From: Betaproteobacteria bacterium
GTDB taxonomy: Bacteria; Pseudomonadota; Gammaproteobacteria; Burkholderiales; Rhodocyclaceae
Assembly (NCBI GenBank): GCA_012026675.1
Contig: VEPA01000254.1
Location: forward strand, 1-64,000
Reading direction: 5' to 3'
Length of the DNA: 64,000 nucleotides
Positions 9,321 to 18,640 of the stretch are shown piece after piece (position 1 is the first letter of the stretch; each line of letters starts with the position of its first letter). A program made the translations under genes and the position numbers. Under the pieces are notes generated by a model. It did not search any database. It was not told the DNA's origin and saw only the letters and a program-made list of their open reading frames with translations.

Positions 9321-11054
9321 TCACGGCTCAAGCACATAAGTGCCTGGAGCATCACCCAGCGCAGGAAAACTCTTGGTCTCGACCGAGGGTGCGGGGACCA
9401 GATTGCCTGACTGCGGCTTGAGCCAGGCCATCCAGTCTTCCCACCAGCTACCGTGATGCAGCTCCGCCCGTTCGCGCCAATCGTCCGGCGTATCGTGCCT
9501 TTCGGCCATGCCCACGCGATAATCGCGCTTGGGCGGACTCACCACCGGGTTCACGATGCCCAGAATATGCCCCGAAGAAGACAATACATAGCGGCGCGAA
9601 CCGGCGACGAAGTTGTTGATCCGGAAGGTCTGCCGCCAAGGCGCAATGTGATCATCCTCGGCCGATACCGTATACAGCGGCTGGGTAATCCGCCCGAGAT
9701 CGATAGCCTCGCCAGCCAGGTTCAGCGCGTCCTTCTTGATCAGCCGGTTCTCAAGATAAAGATTGCGCAAGTACCAGCTGTGCATTGCGGCCGGCATTCG
9801 CGTCGAATCCATGTTCCAGAACATTACATCGAAAGGCGGCGGCGGCTCGCCGAACAGATAGCCGCGCACCACGTAGTGCCAAACCAGGCTATTGGAACGC
9901 AGGAGGCGGAATGCCGATGCCATTTCCTTGCCGTCAAGGTAGCCTTTTTCGGCCATCGATTTTTCCAGCCACTTGATGCTGTTCTCGTCGAGAAACACCT
10001 CGATGTCGCCCGGTTTATGGTAGTCCACCAGCGTTGTCAGCAGCGTGACAGCCTCAACCGGTACATCCACCTTCTCATAATGTGCATTGGCCCACGCCAT
10101 CCAGGCCGCCAGCGCCGCACCGCCGATGCAGTAACCGACCGCGTGTACCTTGGCCGAACCCGAGATGCCGCGCGCGGTTTCGATGATCCGGCCGATACCT
10201 TCAGTCAGGTAGTCATCGAAAGTGACATCACGCATGTCCGCCGTCGGGTTTTTCCAACTGGTGATGTAGACGTCGAAACCCTGATCAACCAGGAACTTGA
10301 CCATGCTCTTCTTGGCGGTTAAATCGAGGATGTAGAACTTGTTGATCCACGGCGTGATGATGACGATGGGCGTTTCGAAAACCTTTTCGCGGGTCGGTCT
10401 GTAGTGCAGGACCTCCAGCAGGGGATTGCGAAACACCACTTTGCCAGGGGTTGTACCCAGGTCCTTGCCGACGACAAAGTCTGACGGGCGCGCCATCTGC
10501 ACGTCGCCCGCCTGAAAATCGATCACGAAATTGTTGAAGCCTCTGAGCAAACTCTCGCCACGGGTCTCCATGGCCCTCTGCATGGCCGCCGGGTTGGTCA
10601 GCAGAAAGTTGGTCGGTGCGACGGCATTGAGCCACTTGCGCCACCAGAATGCGGCGCGACGCCGGTCGCGATTCGACAGGCCCGGTGTGTCATAGAGCAT
10701 GTCCTGCACCTGATGGGTAATCATCAGATACCATTCCTTGACGATGTCCCAACTTGCGGAATCGCTCCAGACTGGATCCGTAAAGCGCGTATCGTCTGGA
10801 TTCGGCGACACGAAATCCTTGCTCCACACGCCCAGGGCGCGGCGCCAGGAATGGATCTGCAGTTCCCACAATTTCGTCGAAAACGCGGTAAGTGCCTCGG
10901 ACATCTCCTGCGGGTGAGACAACCAGGCCAATTGCGCATGCATCAACGGGGTGGTCATCCCTATCGGATCGATCTTGGCCTCGACCGCCTGATTTACGGC
11001 GCGCCAAGCGGCCTGCGGAGTTCCCGGTGGCTTGGTAGATTTTGTGCTACTCAT
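9321..11054 (-). CDS. phaC: Class I poly(3-hydroxyalkanoate) synthase
   Basis: MSSTKSTKPPGTPQAAW...; lipase-box-like GYCIGGAALAAW, PWINKFYILDL, HILGIVNPV. Confidence 0.94.
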   Translation of the reverse strand: MSSTKSTKPPGTPQAAWRAVNQAVEAKIDPIGMTTPLMHAQLAWLSHPQEMSEALTAFSTKLWELQIHSWRRALGVWSKDFVSPNPDDTRFTDPVWSDSASWDIVKEWYLMITHQVQDMLYDTPGLSNRDRRRAAFWWRKWLNAVAPTNFLLTNPAAMQRAMETRGESLLRGFNNFVIDFQAGDVQMARPSDFVVGKDLGTTPGKVVFRNPLLEVLHYRPTREKVFETPIVIITPWINKFYILDLTAKKSMVKFLVDQGFDVYITSWKNPTADMRDVTFDDYLTEGIGRIIETARGISGSAKVHAVGYCIGGAALAAWMAWANAHYEKVDVPVEAVTLLTTLVDYHKPGDIEVFLDENSIKWLEKSMAEKGYLDGKEMASAFRLLRSNSLVWHYVVRGYLFGEPPPPFDVMFWNMDSTRMPAAMHSWYLRNLYLENRLIKKDALNLAGEAIDLGRITQPLYTVSAEDDHIAPWRQTFRINNFVAGSRRYVLSSSGHILGIVNPVVSPPKRDYRVGMAERHDTPDDWRERAELHHGSWWEDWMAWLKPQSGNLVPAPSVETKSFPALGDAPGTYVLEP

Positions 11055-11147
11055 GATGGCTCTCCACTTCAAGGGCGGTGAGACGTTGCCTACCACCGCC
11101 ACACGTCTATTGTGCCCGATGCTGCTCGGGTATAGTTCAGTCTGCTA

Positions 11148-11161
11148 TTGACCTTGATCAA
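11148..11161 (+). promoter_or_regulatory. FNR-type box TTGAC-CTTG-ATCAA upstream of the universal stress protein gene
   Basis: 9/10 match; a TACGCT element at 11183-11188 places a start site near 11195, about -41 from the box centre. Confidence 0.6.
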
Positions 11162-11216
11162 CGCTGCTGTTCTTTAGTAGGCTACGCTAGGCTATCCAGT
11201 TAAAGGACCCAATCCC

Positions 11217-11660
11217 ATGTTCAAGCACATTCTTGTTCCCACCGATGGATCGCCGCTTTCGTCCGATACGGCAAAACGCGCGATTGCGTTCGCCAAGGAA
11301 GCCGGGGCGAAGGTCACCTTCTTTTTCGCGAAACCGGATTATCCGGTAGCCTTTTATGGCGAAGGCGCATTGATCGACCCGACTACGCCGGACAAATTCG
11401 CCGAAATGGCCGAGCAGCAGGCAAGGGAGATTCTTGCCGCCCATGAAGCCGTGGCGAAAGCCGAGGGCGTCGTCAGCGCATCCCTCAGTTTTGTCAGCGA
11501 CATCCCCTATGAGGCGATCATCGCTGCCGCCGAATCGGCCGGGGCCGACCTGATCTTCATGGCATCGCACGGTCGACGCGGCTTTAGCGGGCTGTTGCTC
11601 GGCTCGGAAACACAAAAAGTGCTCACCCACTCCAAGATTCCTGTGCTGGTCTATCGCTGA
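11217..11660 (+). CDS. Universal stress protein UspA-family
   Basis: MFKHILVPTDGSPLSSDTAKRAIAFAKEAGAKVTF...LIFMASHGRRGFSGLLLGSETQKVLTHSKIPVLVYR. Confidence 0.95.
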   Translation: MFKHILVPTDGSPLSSDTAKRAIAFAKEAGAKVTFFFAKPDYPVAFYGEGALIDPTTPDKFAEMAEQQAREILAAHEAVAKAEGVVSASLSFVSDIPYEAIIAAAESAGADLIFMASHGRRGFSGLLLGSETQKVLTHSKIPVLVYR

Positions 11661-11683
11661 GCAATGCGGGACGCCCAGGAGCC

Positions 11684-12292
11684 ATGCTTAACTCGGCGCT
11701 GAGCATCATCCACGACGAGCATCGCTCGCTCGCGGCGGTGGTGCATGGACTGCGCTATCTGGTTCGCGAAAGCCGGACAAGAAATACGCGGCCGGACTTC
11801 AAGGTCCTTTGGGCGATGATTTCGTATCTCGACGAGTTTCCCGAGAAGTTGCACCATCCGAAAGAGAGCGCCTACCTGTTCGCCCGACTACGCCAGCGCA
11901 CACATGACGCCGACACGGTGCTCGCCGAACTGGAGCGGCAGCACATTACGGGGGCACAACGAGTACGCGACCTGGAACTCGCACTTGGCCACTATGAAGC
12001 CGATTCCCCAGATGGACTGGAAAAGTTTTCGGAATCCGTCGAGAAATTTGCCGCTGAAATCCTGAAACATATGGCTTTCGAGGAAAGCATCCTGATCCCC
12101 ATGGCACGGAAACACCTCACTGCCGATGACTGGGTCGAGATCGGCGCCGCCTTCGGTGAAAACGGAGACCCGCGTTTCGATGCCGAGGCCGATCACGAGT
12201 GTCGGGACCTGTTCAGTCGTATTGTCAATCTTGCCCCGCCACCCATCGGCGTTGGACCCGCGCGAAACAAGGATCTCGACGCAAGGAGCTGA
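11684..12292 (+). CDS. Hemerythrin domain-containing protein
   Basis: IIHDEHRSLAAVVHGL, EKLHHPKESAYLF, HMAFEESILIPMARKHL. Confidence 0.88.
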   Translation: MLNSALSIIHDEHRSLAAVVHGLRYLVRESRTRNTRPDFKVLWAMISYLDEFPEKLHHPKESAYLFARLRQRTHDADTVLAELERQHITGAQRVRDLELALGHYEADSPDGLEKFSESVEKFAAEILKHMAFEESILIPMARKHLTADDWVEIGAAFGENGDPRFDAEADHECRDLFSRIVNLAPPPIGVGPARNKDLDARS

Positions 12293-12312
12293 GTCGCGCG
12301 AATGCGGGCCGT

Positions 12313-12585
12313 CTACTTCGCGGCGTCGTTACCTGTATCAGGATGGGTACCCACTCCCTTGTTGACCTCCGCAGCGCTGCGCTGCAGAAAGCACGTCATG
12401 AGACTGGACGTGGCACAAACTACCCAGAAACCGAAAAAGCCTATCGAATAGGTCGCGATTTTTGAAAAATGCACGGCCTCGCCAAACAAATAAAGTTCCT
12501 GCGGGTCAATGACGGTAAAAAAAACCCCTTCCGCAATTCCGGCGACCACAAATGAAGGCCACAGCACCCACATTATTCTCAGCAT
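12313..12585 (-). CDS. Small (90 aa) membrane protein of unknown function next to the cbb3 cluster
   Basis: MLRIMWVLWPSFVVAGIAEGVFFTVIDPQELYLFGEAVHFSKIATYSIGFFGFWVVCATSSLMTCFLQRS; two hydrophobic segments. Confidence 0.7.
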   Translation of the reverse strand: MLRIMWVLWPSFVVAGIAEGVFFTVIDPQELYLFGEAVHFSKIATYSIGFFGFWVVCATSSLMTCFLQRSAAEVNKGVGTHPDTGNDAAK

Positions 12586-12617
12586 TTATCTCTCCTTTGC
12601 AATCTGCAAGGAAGCGA

Positions 12618-12758
12618 CTACTTCGCCTTGCGCGCGTCTTCTTCGGCCATTTTCTTGTAAAACCTGGCCATGCCAAAACCGATTACGATAACCAGTGCGA
12701 TGGTCGCCAAACTCATCAAACCAATGTCACTACCCACCAGAAGTTTCCAGGCGTCCAT
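12618..12758 (-). CDS. DUF3149 domain-containing single-TM microprotein (46 aa), absent from the ORF track
   Basis: Translated by hand: MDAWKLLVGSDIGLMSLATIALVIVIGFGMARFYKKMAEEDARKAK*. Follows ccoH on the same strand. Confidence 0.8.
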   Translation of the reverse strand: MDAWKLLVGSDIGLMSLATIALVIVIGFGMARFYKKMAEEDARKAK

Positions 12759-12785
12759 GATGTCATGTCCTTGCGGTCGATCGAT

Positions 12786-13340
12786 TCAGTTGCGGATATC
12801 GGCGGGTATGGGCGATGCTGCAGCGTTTGCGGGACTGCCGATCAGAGTTTCGCCATTGGCAGGCAGAATCACGTTCCCCATCAAGCGCCAGGTCTTGCGT
12901 TCGTCTTCCAGCAGCACCAGCCAGTGCCCGGCGGCGGGCAAGCGAAATTCGCCAGCATAAGAATCACCGCTACGCGTCAGGACCCGTGACTGGTCCAAGC
13001 CGGCGCGGGTCGGATGGGTAATGGTCGCCATCAGGGTCGGTGGCATCACGAACTTGCCGTCGCTGGCGTGCAGGCGTACCGACAGGACATCCGTGCCGAC
13101 ACGGATCCGCGCGACCAGGCCCATCTTGGCAGCCTCCTCGCTGCGCGCGATGGTCTGGTTGGCCGAAAGGCCCTTGCGGTAATAGTCGTCAGTAACCAGC
13201 CCGTCGTTGCTTTTCACGGCGAGCCAGGCCGTGTAGATCGCGGCAATCACGACGATGATGGGTCCTGCCGCCAGAATCCACGGCCAAGGCTCGCGATACC
13301 AGGGTCGAACAATGGTGGAGTACATGTTCTCTTCCTTCAT
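12786..13340 (-). CDS. ccoH: FixH/CcoH-family cbb3 assembly protein
   Basis: PWYREPWPWILAAGPIIVVIAAIYTAWLAVKSNDGLVTDDYYRKGLSANQ: FixH signature; overlaps the ccoG stop. Confidence 0.88.
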   Translation of the reverse strand: MKEENMYSTIVRPWYREPWPWILAAGPIIVVIAAIYTAWLAVKSNDGLVTDDYYRKGLSANQTIARSEEAAKMGLVARIRVGTDVLSVRLHASDGKFVMPPTLMATITHPTRAGLDQSRVLTRSGDSYAGEFRLPAAGHWLVLLEDERKTWRLMGNVILPANGETLIGSPANAAASPIPADIRN

Positions 13341-14758
13341 GGCTGCAGAAAGGTGGCTTTTTCATGCACCGCCACCTTGTCGTCAGCGAGGGACGTCACG
13401 TCAAAAAAGATCGGATTGGAACCTTTCTTGCCAGACTCGGGCGGTACCCTCACCTGCACACTGAAGCTTCTGGATCCCGCGGCCGGAACCTCGATGATGC
13501 GCTCGCCGACCATGTCGATGCCCGGCAACCCGGACACGCTGACTGTGTAGCGATGCGACGCTTCCGACACGTTGATGACATGCAGCCGGTAGACGTTTTC
13601 TATGAGACCGCCTTCAACTTCACGCGCCAGCGTTGCGCGGTCGCGAATCACATCCACGCGCAAATTCGCCTTCGTGACGATGCCCCAGACAAAGCCCAGA
13701 CAAATCGCTGCAAGAATCGTCGAGTAGATAATCACGCGCGGCCGTACCACATGGCCGATGATTTCCTTCCAGCCCCAGTGCGACTCGATTGCATGTTCGG
13801 TGGAATAACGGATCAAGCCCTTCGGATAAGACATCTTCTCCATGACCTGATCGCAGGCGTCGATGCACGCGGCACAACCTATGCATTCGTATTGAAGGCC
13901 GTCGCGAATATCGATCCCGGTCGGACACACCTGAACGCAGATCCCGCAGTCGACGCAATCGCCCTTGGCAATCGACTGCGGATCGACGCCCTTTTTCCGC
14001 GCGCCGCGCGGTTCGCCGCGACCAGTATCGTAGGTGATGGTCAATGTATCGGGATCGAACATCACACCCTGAAAGCGGGCATAAGGACACATGTGCTTGC
14101 AGACCTGCTCGCGCATGTGGCCGGCGAACAAATAAGTAAATGCGCCGTAGAAAAGCATCCAGAAGGTTTCCCACGGCCCCAGTGAAAAACTCCATAGCGA
14201 TGACCAGACGGTCTTGATCGGCGTGAAGTAGCCGACAAAGGTGAAGCCTGTCCAGAAAGCCAGCAATGTCCATGCGCCATACTTCGCGCTGCGCAGCCAG
14301 AACTTGCGGGCGCTCATGGGCGCCGCGTCGAGCTTGATTCGAGCGTTGCGCTCACCCTCGATCTTCTGTTCGATCCATGTGAATATTTCCGTATAGACCG
14401 TCTGCGGACAGGCATAGCCGCACCACAAGCGGCCTCCCACAGCGGTAAACAGGAACAGCGAATAGGCTGAAATGATCAACAGGATCGCCAGAAAAATTAC
14501 GTCCTGCGGCCAGAAGACCAATCCGAAAATGTAGAACTTTCGCTCGACCAGATCGAACAGCACGGCTTGCCGCCCGTTCCACGGCAACCAGCACAGTCCG
14601 TAATAAATCAGCTGGGTAAACCAGACCATGGTCCAGCGCCAAGTGGCGAAGGTGCCACTGACCGCGCGCGGATGAACCTTCTGATGAACTTCGTAAAGGC
14701 TCTCTTCGACGAAGCTGGGCTTGACCTCCTGCACGGGGATGATGGTGCGTGATGCCAT
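13337..14758 (-). CDS. ccoG: Cytochrome c oxidase accessory protein CcoG (FixG/RdxA)
   Basis: WCGYACPQTVYTEIFTWIE; 4Fe-4S motifs CVDCGICVQVCPTGIDIRDGLQYECIGCAACIDACD. Confidence 0.95.
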   Translation of the reverse strand: MASRTIIPVQEVKPSFVEESLYEVHQKVHPRAVSGTFATWRWTMVWFTQLIYYGLCWLPWNGRQAVLFDLVERKFYIFGLVFWPQDVIFLAILLIISAYSLFLFTAVGGRLWCGYACPQTVYTEIFTWIEQKIEGERNARIKLDAAPMSARKFWLRSAKYGAWTLLAFWTGFTFVGYFTPIKTVWSSLWSFSLGPWETFWMLFYGAFTYLFAGHMREQVCKHMCPYARFQGVMFDPDTLTITYDTGRGEPRGARKKGVDPQSIAKGDCVDCGICVQVCPTGIDIRDGLQYECIGCAACIDACDQVMEKMSYPKGLIRYSTEHAIESHWGWKEIIGHVVRPRVIIYSTILAAICLGFVWGIVTKANLRVDVIRDRATLAREVEGGLIENVYRLHVINVSEASHRYTVSVSGLPGIDMVGERIIEVPAAGSRSFSVQVRVPPESGKKGSNPIFFDVTSLADDKVAVHEKATFLQP

Positions 14759-14835
14759 GATTATCGTATTACGATATTCTGATAGACCTTAGCGAAAATT
14801 CCCCGGCACGAATGCCGGGGAAGCCCGCGTACAGT

Positions 14836-15771
14836 CTACTTCTTTTCTGCAGGTGCCGCAGCAGGAGTCTCTTTTGCACCGCCACCCAGTCCGTAGACGT
14901 AGGCGGTCAGCAGGTGCACCTTGGCGTCACCGAGGAATTCACCAAACGCCGGCATGCGATTGACGCGACCCTTGGTGATCGTCTCAATGATGGAGTCCTC
15001 GGAGCTGCTGTATAGCCAGACCTTGTCAGACAGGTTCGGTGCCACACCGGGCATGCCCTTGCCGTCCGGGCCATGACAGGCGCTGCATGCCTGGCCGAAG
15101 AGTTCCTTGCCGCGCTGGACGCGTATCGAATCGGCCGCAAGGCCGGACAGGGAACGCACATAGCCGGCGAGATCCTTGATCTGGTCACCATTCAGATCCG
15201 GCTTGACGCCCTTGGCCGGCATCATTGCATCGCGGCCCTTCTGGATGGATTCCTTGATCTGCTCCGGCGCGCCGCCAAACAGCCAGTCGTTGTCGGTCAG
15301 ATTGGGGAAGCCGCGGGCTCCCTTGGCATCCGAACCGTGGCACTGCGAACAGTAGGTCAGGAACAGGCGCTGGCCCATTTCCTTCGCCTCGCTGTTGGCC
15401 GCCACGGCCATGATGTCCTGGCTCTGGAACTTCTTGAAAATCGGCCCGTACTGATCATCAGCTTTTTTCATCTCGCCGTCGTACTGCCCGGCGGACGACC
15501 AGCCGAACTGGCCTTGATAGGTGCCAAGTCCCGGATAAATCGCCAGGTAGAACAGCGCAAATACGATGGTGATGTAATACAGCCAGCGCCACCAGCTCGG
15601 CAACGGATTGCTGAATTCCTGCAGATCCTCGTCCCAGACGTGGCCGGTGGTCTCGCCTTCCACATGTTTTGCGGAATCTTGCATCTTGAGCAGCACGCCG
15701 CAACCAATGACGCTGAGCAGCACAATGCTTATTACGTAAAAATTCCAGAAGCCGCTGACAAAATCACTCAT
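14836..15771 (-). CDS. ccoP: cbb3-type cytochrome c oxidase subunit III (diheme)
   Basis: Two CxxCH motifs (CSQCHGSD, CSACHGPDGKG) after an N-terminal TM domain. Confidence 0.95.
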   Translation of the reverse strand: MSDFVSGFWNFYVISIVLLSVIGCGVLLKMQDSAKHVEGETTGHVWDEDLQEFSNPLPSWWRWLYYITIVFALFYLAIYPGLGTYQGQFGWSSAGQYDGEMKKADDQYGPIFKKFQSQDIMAVAANSEAKEMGQRLFLTYCSQCHGSDAKGARGFPNLTDNDWLFGGAPEQIKESIQKGRDAMMPAKGVKPDLNGDQIKDLAGYVRSLSGLAADSIRVQRGKELFGQACSACHGPDGKGMPGVAPNLSDKVWLYSSSEDSIIETITKGRVNRMPAFGEFLGDAKVHLLTAYVYGLGGGAKETPAAAPAEKK

Positions 15772-15962
15772 GATGATTTCCTTTCCTGATTCTTCGTAAC
15801 CTGCGGCGCGGACGGCACAAAGGGACTGTCATCGTCGAGCGGCAGCATCGCCGCTTCGTCGTAGGTCTTCTTGCGCCGATCCGAATACGCCCACCACACG
15901 ATGCCGATGAAGGCGATGAACGCCAGCACCGTAAAGAGGGAACGCAGGTCGTTGATATCCAC
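15768..15962 (-). CDS. ccoQ: cbb3-type cytochrome oxidase subunit CcoQ/FixQ
   Basis: MDINDLRSLFTVLAFIAFIGIVWWAYSDRRKKTYDEAAMLPLDDD; between ccoO and ccoP. Confidence 0.9.
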   Translation of the reverse strand: MDINDLRSLFTVLAFIAFIGIVWWAYSDRRKKTYDEAAMLPLDDDSPFVPSAPQVTKNQERKSS

Positions 15963-15966
15963 GTGC

Positions 15967-16578
15967 TTACCTTGTCTGCTTGAGCGCGGTGCCCATGCCT
16001 TGCAGGTAAGCGATCAATGCGTCGAGTTCGGTCACGCCTTCGATGGCCTTCTTTGCACCGGCGATTTCGGCATCGGTGTAGGGCACGCCGACCACCCGCA
16101 GCGCCCTCATCTTGGCATCGATGGCATCGTCCTTGAGCGGACGGTCCAGCCACGAATAAGCCGGCATGTTCGACTCGGGCACCACGTCGCGAGGATTCAG
16201 CAGGTGCGTCCTGTGCCACTGATCCGAGTAGCGACCGCCAACCCTGGCCAGATCCGGGCCGGTGCGCTTGGAGCCCCACTGGAACGGATGGTCATAGACG
16301 AATTCGCCCGCAACCGAGTAGTGACCGTAGCGCTCGGTTTCGGCGCGGAAGGGGCGAATCATCTGCGAGTGGCAGTTATAGCAGCCTTCGCGAATGTAGA
16401 TGTCGCGTCCAGCCAAGCGTACCGGACTGTAAGGCTTGACCAGCTCATTGGTTGGCGTGGTGGTGGATTTCTGGAAGAACAGCGGGACGATTTCAAGCAG
16501 ACCACCCACGCTGATGGTGAGGATGGTCAGGACTATCATCAGTCCCACGTTTCTTTCGATCTGGTCATGCGTCAACAT
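15967..16578 (-). CDS. ccoO: cbb3-type cytochrome c oxidase subunit II
   Basis: [63 protein letters not shown]. Confidence 0.96.
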   Translation of the reverse strand: MLTHDQIERNVGLMIVLTILTISVGGLLEIVPLFFQKSTTTPTNELVKPYSPVRLAGRDIYIREGCYNCHSQMIRPFRAETERYGHYSVAGEFVYDHPFQWGSKRTGPDLARVGGRYSDQWHRTHLLNPRDVVPESNMPAYSWLDRPLKDDAIDAKMRALRVVGVPYTDAEIAGAKKAIEGVTELDALIAYLQGMGTALKQTR

Positions 16579-16610
16579 GATTTATGGCTCCTTAATCTGT
16601 GCATTCGGGC

Positions 16611-18047
16611 TCAATGAGCCGCTGCGGGGGCGAGTACCGGCGCATTGACTGCCTTGCCACCCGCCATGGTCAGGAACATGTTCCAGGCCATGATGATCAT
16701 CCCGGAGAGGAACAGCAGGCCACCCAGCAAGCGGATGGTCCAGAACGGATAGGTCGCCTTGACTGACTCGACAAAGGAGTAGGTCAGCGTGCCATCCACG
16801 TTCGTCGCACGCCACATCAGCCCCTGCATTACACCGGCAATCCACATCGAGGCGATATAGAGCACGACGCCGATGGTAGCCACCCAGAAGTGCACTTCGA
16901 TCAGTTTCTTTGAATGCATCTCAGGCTTGCCGAACAGGCGCGGCAGCAGGTAGTAGATCGAGCCGATGGAAATCATCGCCACCCAGCCCAGTGCCCCGGA
17001 ATGAACGTGGCCGACGGTCCAGTCGGTGTAATGCGACAGCGCATTGACTGTCTTGATCGACATCATCGGGCCTTCGAAGGTAGACATGCCGTAGAAGGAC
17101 AAGGAGGTGATCATGAATTTCAGGATCGGGTCATCGCGCAGTTTGTGCCAGGCGCCCGACAGCGTCATGATGCCGTTGATCATGCCGCCCCAGGAAGGTG
17201 CCAGCAGGATCAGCGAAAAGATCATGCCGACCGACTGGGTCCAGTCCGGCAGAGCCGTGTAATGCAGGTGGTGAGGACCCGCCCACATGTAGGTGAAGAT
17301 CAGGGCCCAGAAGTGCACTACCGACAGACGATAGGAATACACGGGGCGTCCGGCCTGCTTGGGCACAAAGTAATACATCATGCCGAGAAAGCCGGCGGTG
17401 AGGAAAAAGCCCACCGCGTTGTGGCCGTACCACCACTGGATCATCGCGTCCTGTACCCCGGCGTAGGCCGAATATGACTTCGGCGTCAGGATGCCGGCGG
17501 CAAACACCGGCACAGCTGCGCTATTGACCAGATGGAGTACCGCGACAGTGAGGATGAAGCCGCCGAAAAACCAGTTCGCCACATAGATATGCGACACGGT
17601 GCGTTTGACGATCGTGCCGAAGAACACTACAGCATAGGACACCCAAACCAGCGTGATCAGGATATCGATCGGCCATTCGAGTTCCGCGTATTCCTTGCCG
17701 GAGGTGAATCCGAGCGGCAGCGACAAGGCGGCAAGCACGATGACCAGTTGCCAGCCCCAGAAAGTGAAGGCCGCCAGACCCGGTGCGAACAGGACCGCAT
17801 GACTGGTGCGCTGCACCGCATAGTAGGAGGTGGCAAACAAAGCGCAGCCGCCAAAGGCAAAGATCACTGCGTTGGTGTGCAAGGGGCGCAAGCGCCCGTA
17901 GCTCAGGAACTCGTGCACGTTCAACTCCGGCCAGACCAGTTGGGCCGCGATGATGACGCCGACCAGCATGCCGACGATGCCCCAGATTACGGTCATCACA
18001 GCGAACTGGCGCACGACTTTATAGTTGTAAGTCGCTTGCGATTGCAT
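16611..18047 (-). CDS. ccoN: cbb3-type cytochrome c oxidase subunit I
   Basis: 478 aa; [66 protein letters not shown]. Confidence 0.97.
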   Translation of the reverse strand: MQSQATYNYKVVRQFAVMTVIWGIVGMLVGVIIAAQLVWPELNVHEFLSYGRLRPLHTNAVIFAFGGCALFATSYYAVQRTSHAVLFAPGLAAFTFWGWQLVIVLAALSLPLGFTSGKEYAELEWPIDILITLVWVSYAVVFFGTIVKRTVSHIYVANWFFGGFILTVAVLHLVNSAAVPVFAAGILTPKSYSAYAGVQDAMIQWWYGHNAVGFFLTAGFLGMMYYFVPKQAGRPVYSYRLSVVHFWALIFTYMWAGPHHLHYTALPDWTQSVGMIFSLILLAPSWGGMINGIMTLSGAWHKLRDDPILKFMITSLSFYGMSTFEGPMMSIKTVNALSHYTDWTVGHVHSGALGWVAMISIGSIYYLLPRLFGKPEMHSKKLIEVHFWVATIGVVLYIASMWIAGVMQGLMWRATNVDGTLTYSFVESVKATYPFWTIRLLGGLLFLSGMIIMAWNMFLTMAGGKAVNAPVLAPAAAH

Positions 18048-18152
18048 GACGGATACACCTCACTTTGACAAAAAGAAACCGTGCGCTGCGCCGCAATTGA
18101 TGCGGTGCAGTATGAAATTTTCGGGAGATTACACCTGAAACATCAGATGAGT

Positions 18153-18166
18153 TTGATACAGATCAA
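18153..18166 (-). promoter_or_regulatory. Perfect FNR box TTGAT-ACAG-ATCAA upstream of ccoN
   Basis: 10/10 consensus; TGTAAT/TAATCT -10-like elements at class II spacing on the minus strand. Confidence 0.85.
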
Positions 18167-18271
18167 AATATATCCGACTTCAAGGAAAATAACAACAATA
18201 TCAATATGGTTTATGGCTGGCTGGGTCAGTTTTCTTGCCGGTGGTTCCTAGTCCGAAGCTTGCGCTGGACG

Positions 18272-18298
18272 AAAAAAAAGGGTGCGCAACGCGCACCC
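18272..18298 (-). terminator. Rho-independent terminator, 8-bp perfect GC-rich stem, 3-nt loop, U8
   Basis: Plus strand AAAAAAAA-GGGTGCGC-AAC-GCGCACCC. Confidence 0.9.
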
Positions 18299-18354
18299 CT
18301 AACCCCAACAGAGAGCCTTGCGGCAACGGCGCGAAGCCATCACCATAAAACCCG
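18272..18354 (-). ncRNA. Candidate FNR-activated small RNA between ccoS and ccoN (about 80 nt)
   Basis: Minus strand: FNR box TTGACtcagATCAA, GATAAT -10 at class II spacing, 9-bp hairpin (18322-18344), then terminator GGGTGCGC-GTT-GCGCACCC-T8. Inference, no expression data. Confidence 0.5.
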
Positions 18355-18388
18355 ACACGATTATCATAATTCCTCACCGGACGCACCT

Positions 18389-18402
18389 TGATCTGAGTCA
18401 AC
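18389..18402 (-). promoter_or_regulatory. FNR-type box TTGAC-TCAG-ATCAA (minus reading), upstream of candidate sRNA
   Basis: 9/10 consensus; centre about 42 nt upstream of the start site predicted from GATAAT (18360-18365). Confidence 0.65.
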
Positions 18403-18413
18403 AGTCCCGGAGT

Positions 18414-18632
18414 TTAGCTACGGCCACTACGCCTACTGGCGACAGAGCCGGCGTTAGGCTTCTCTGAGGCCTTGCGCTCCTCGCCGCCTCCATCATCGTC
18501 GTCCATCAGAATGCGATGCCCGGGGCCCTCCAGATCCTCGTATTGGCCCGTCTTCAACGACCACCAAAACAAGGCGGCGATGACGAAAACCAGTACCAAG
18601 GATAACGGTATCAGCAGATACAGGATGTCCAT
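18414..18632 (-). CDS. ccoS: cbb3-type cytochrome oxidase assembly protein CcoS
   Basis: MDILYLLIPLSLVLVFVIAALFWWSLKTGQYEDLEGPGHRILMDDD. Confidence 0.93.
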   Translation of the reverse strand: MDILYLLIPLSLVLVFVIAALFWWSLKTGQYEDLEGPGHRILMDDDDGGGEERKASEKPNAGSVASRRSGRS

Positions 18633-18640
18633 ACAGGCCT

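Noticed and set aside
18201-18401. 66-aa minus-strand ORF overlapping the candidate sRNA
   Set aside because: Spans the terminator hairpin and the FNR box; no recognisable protein.
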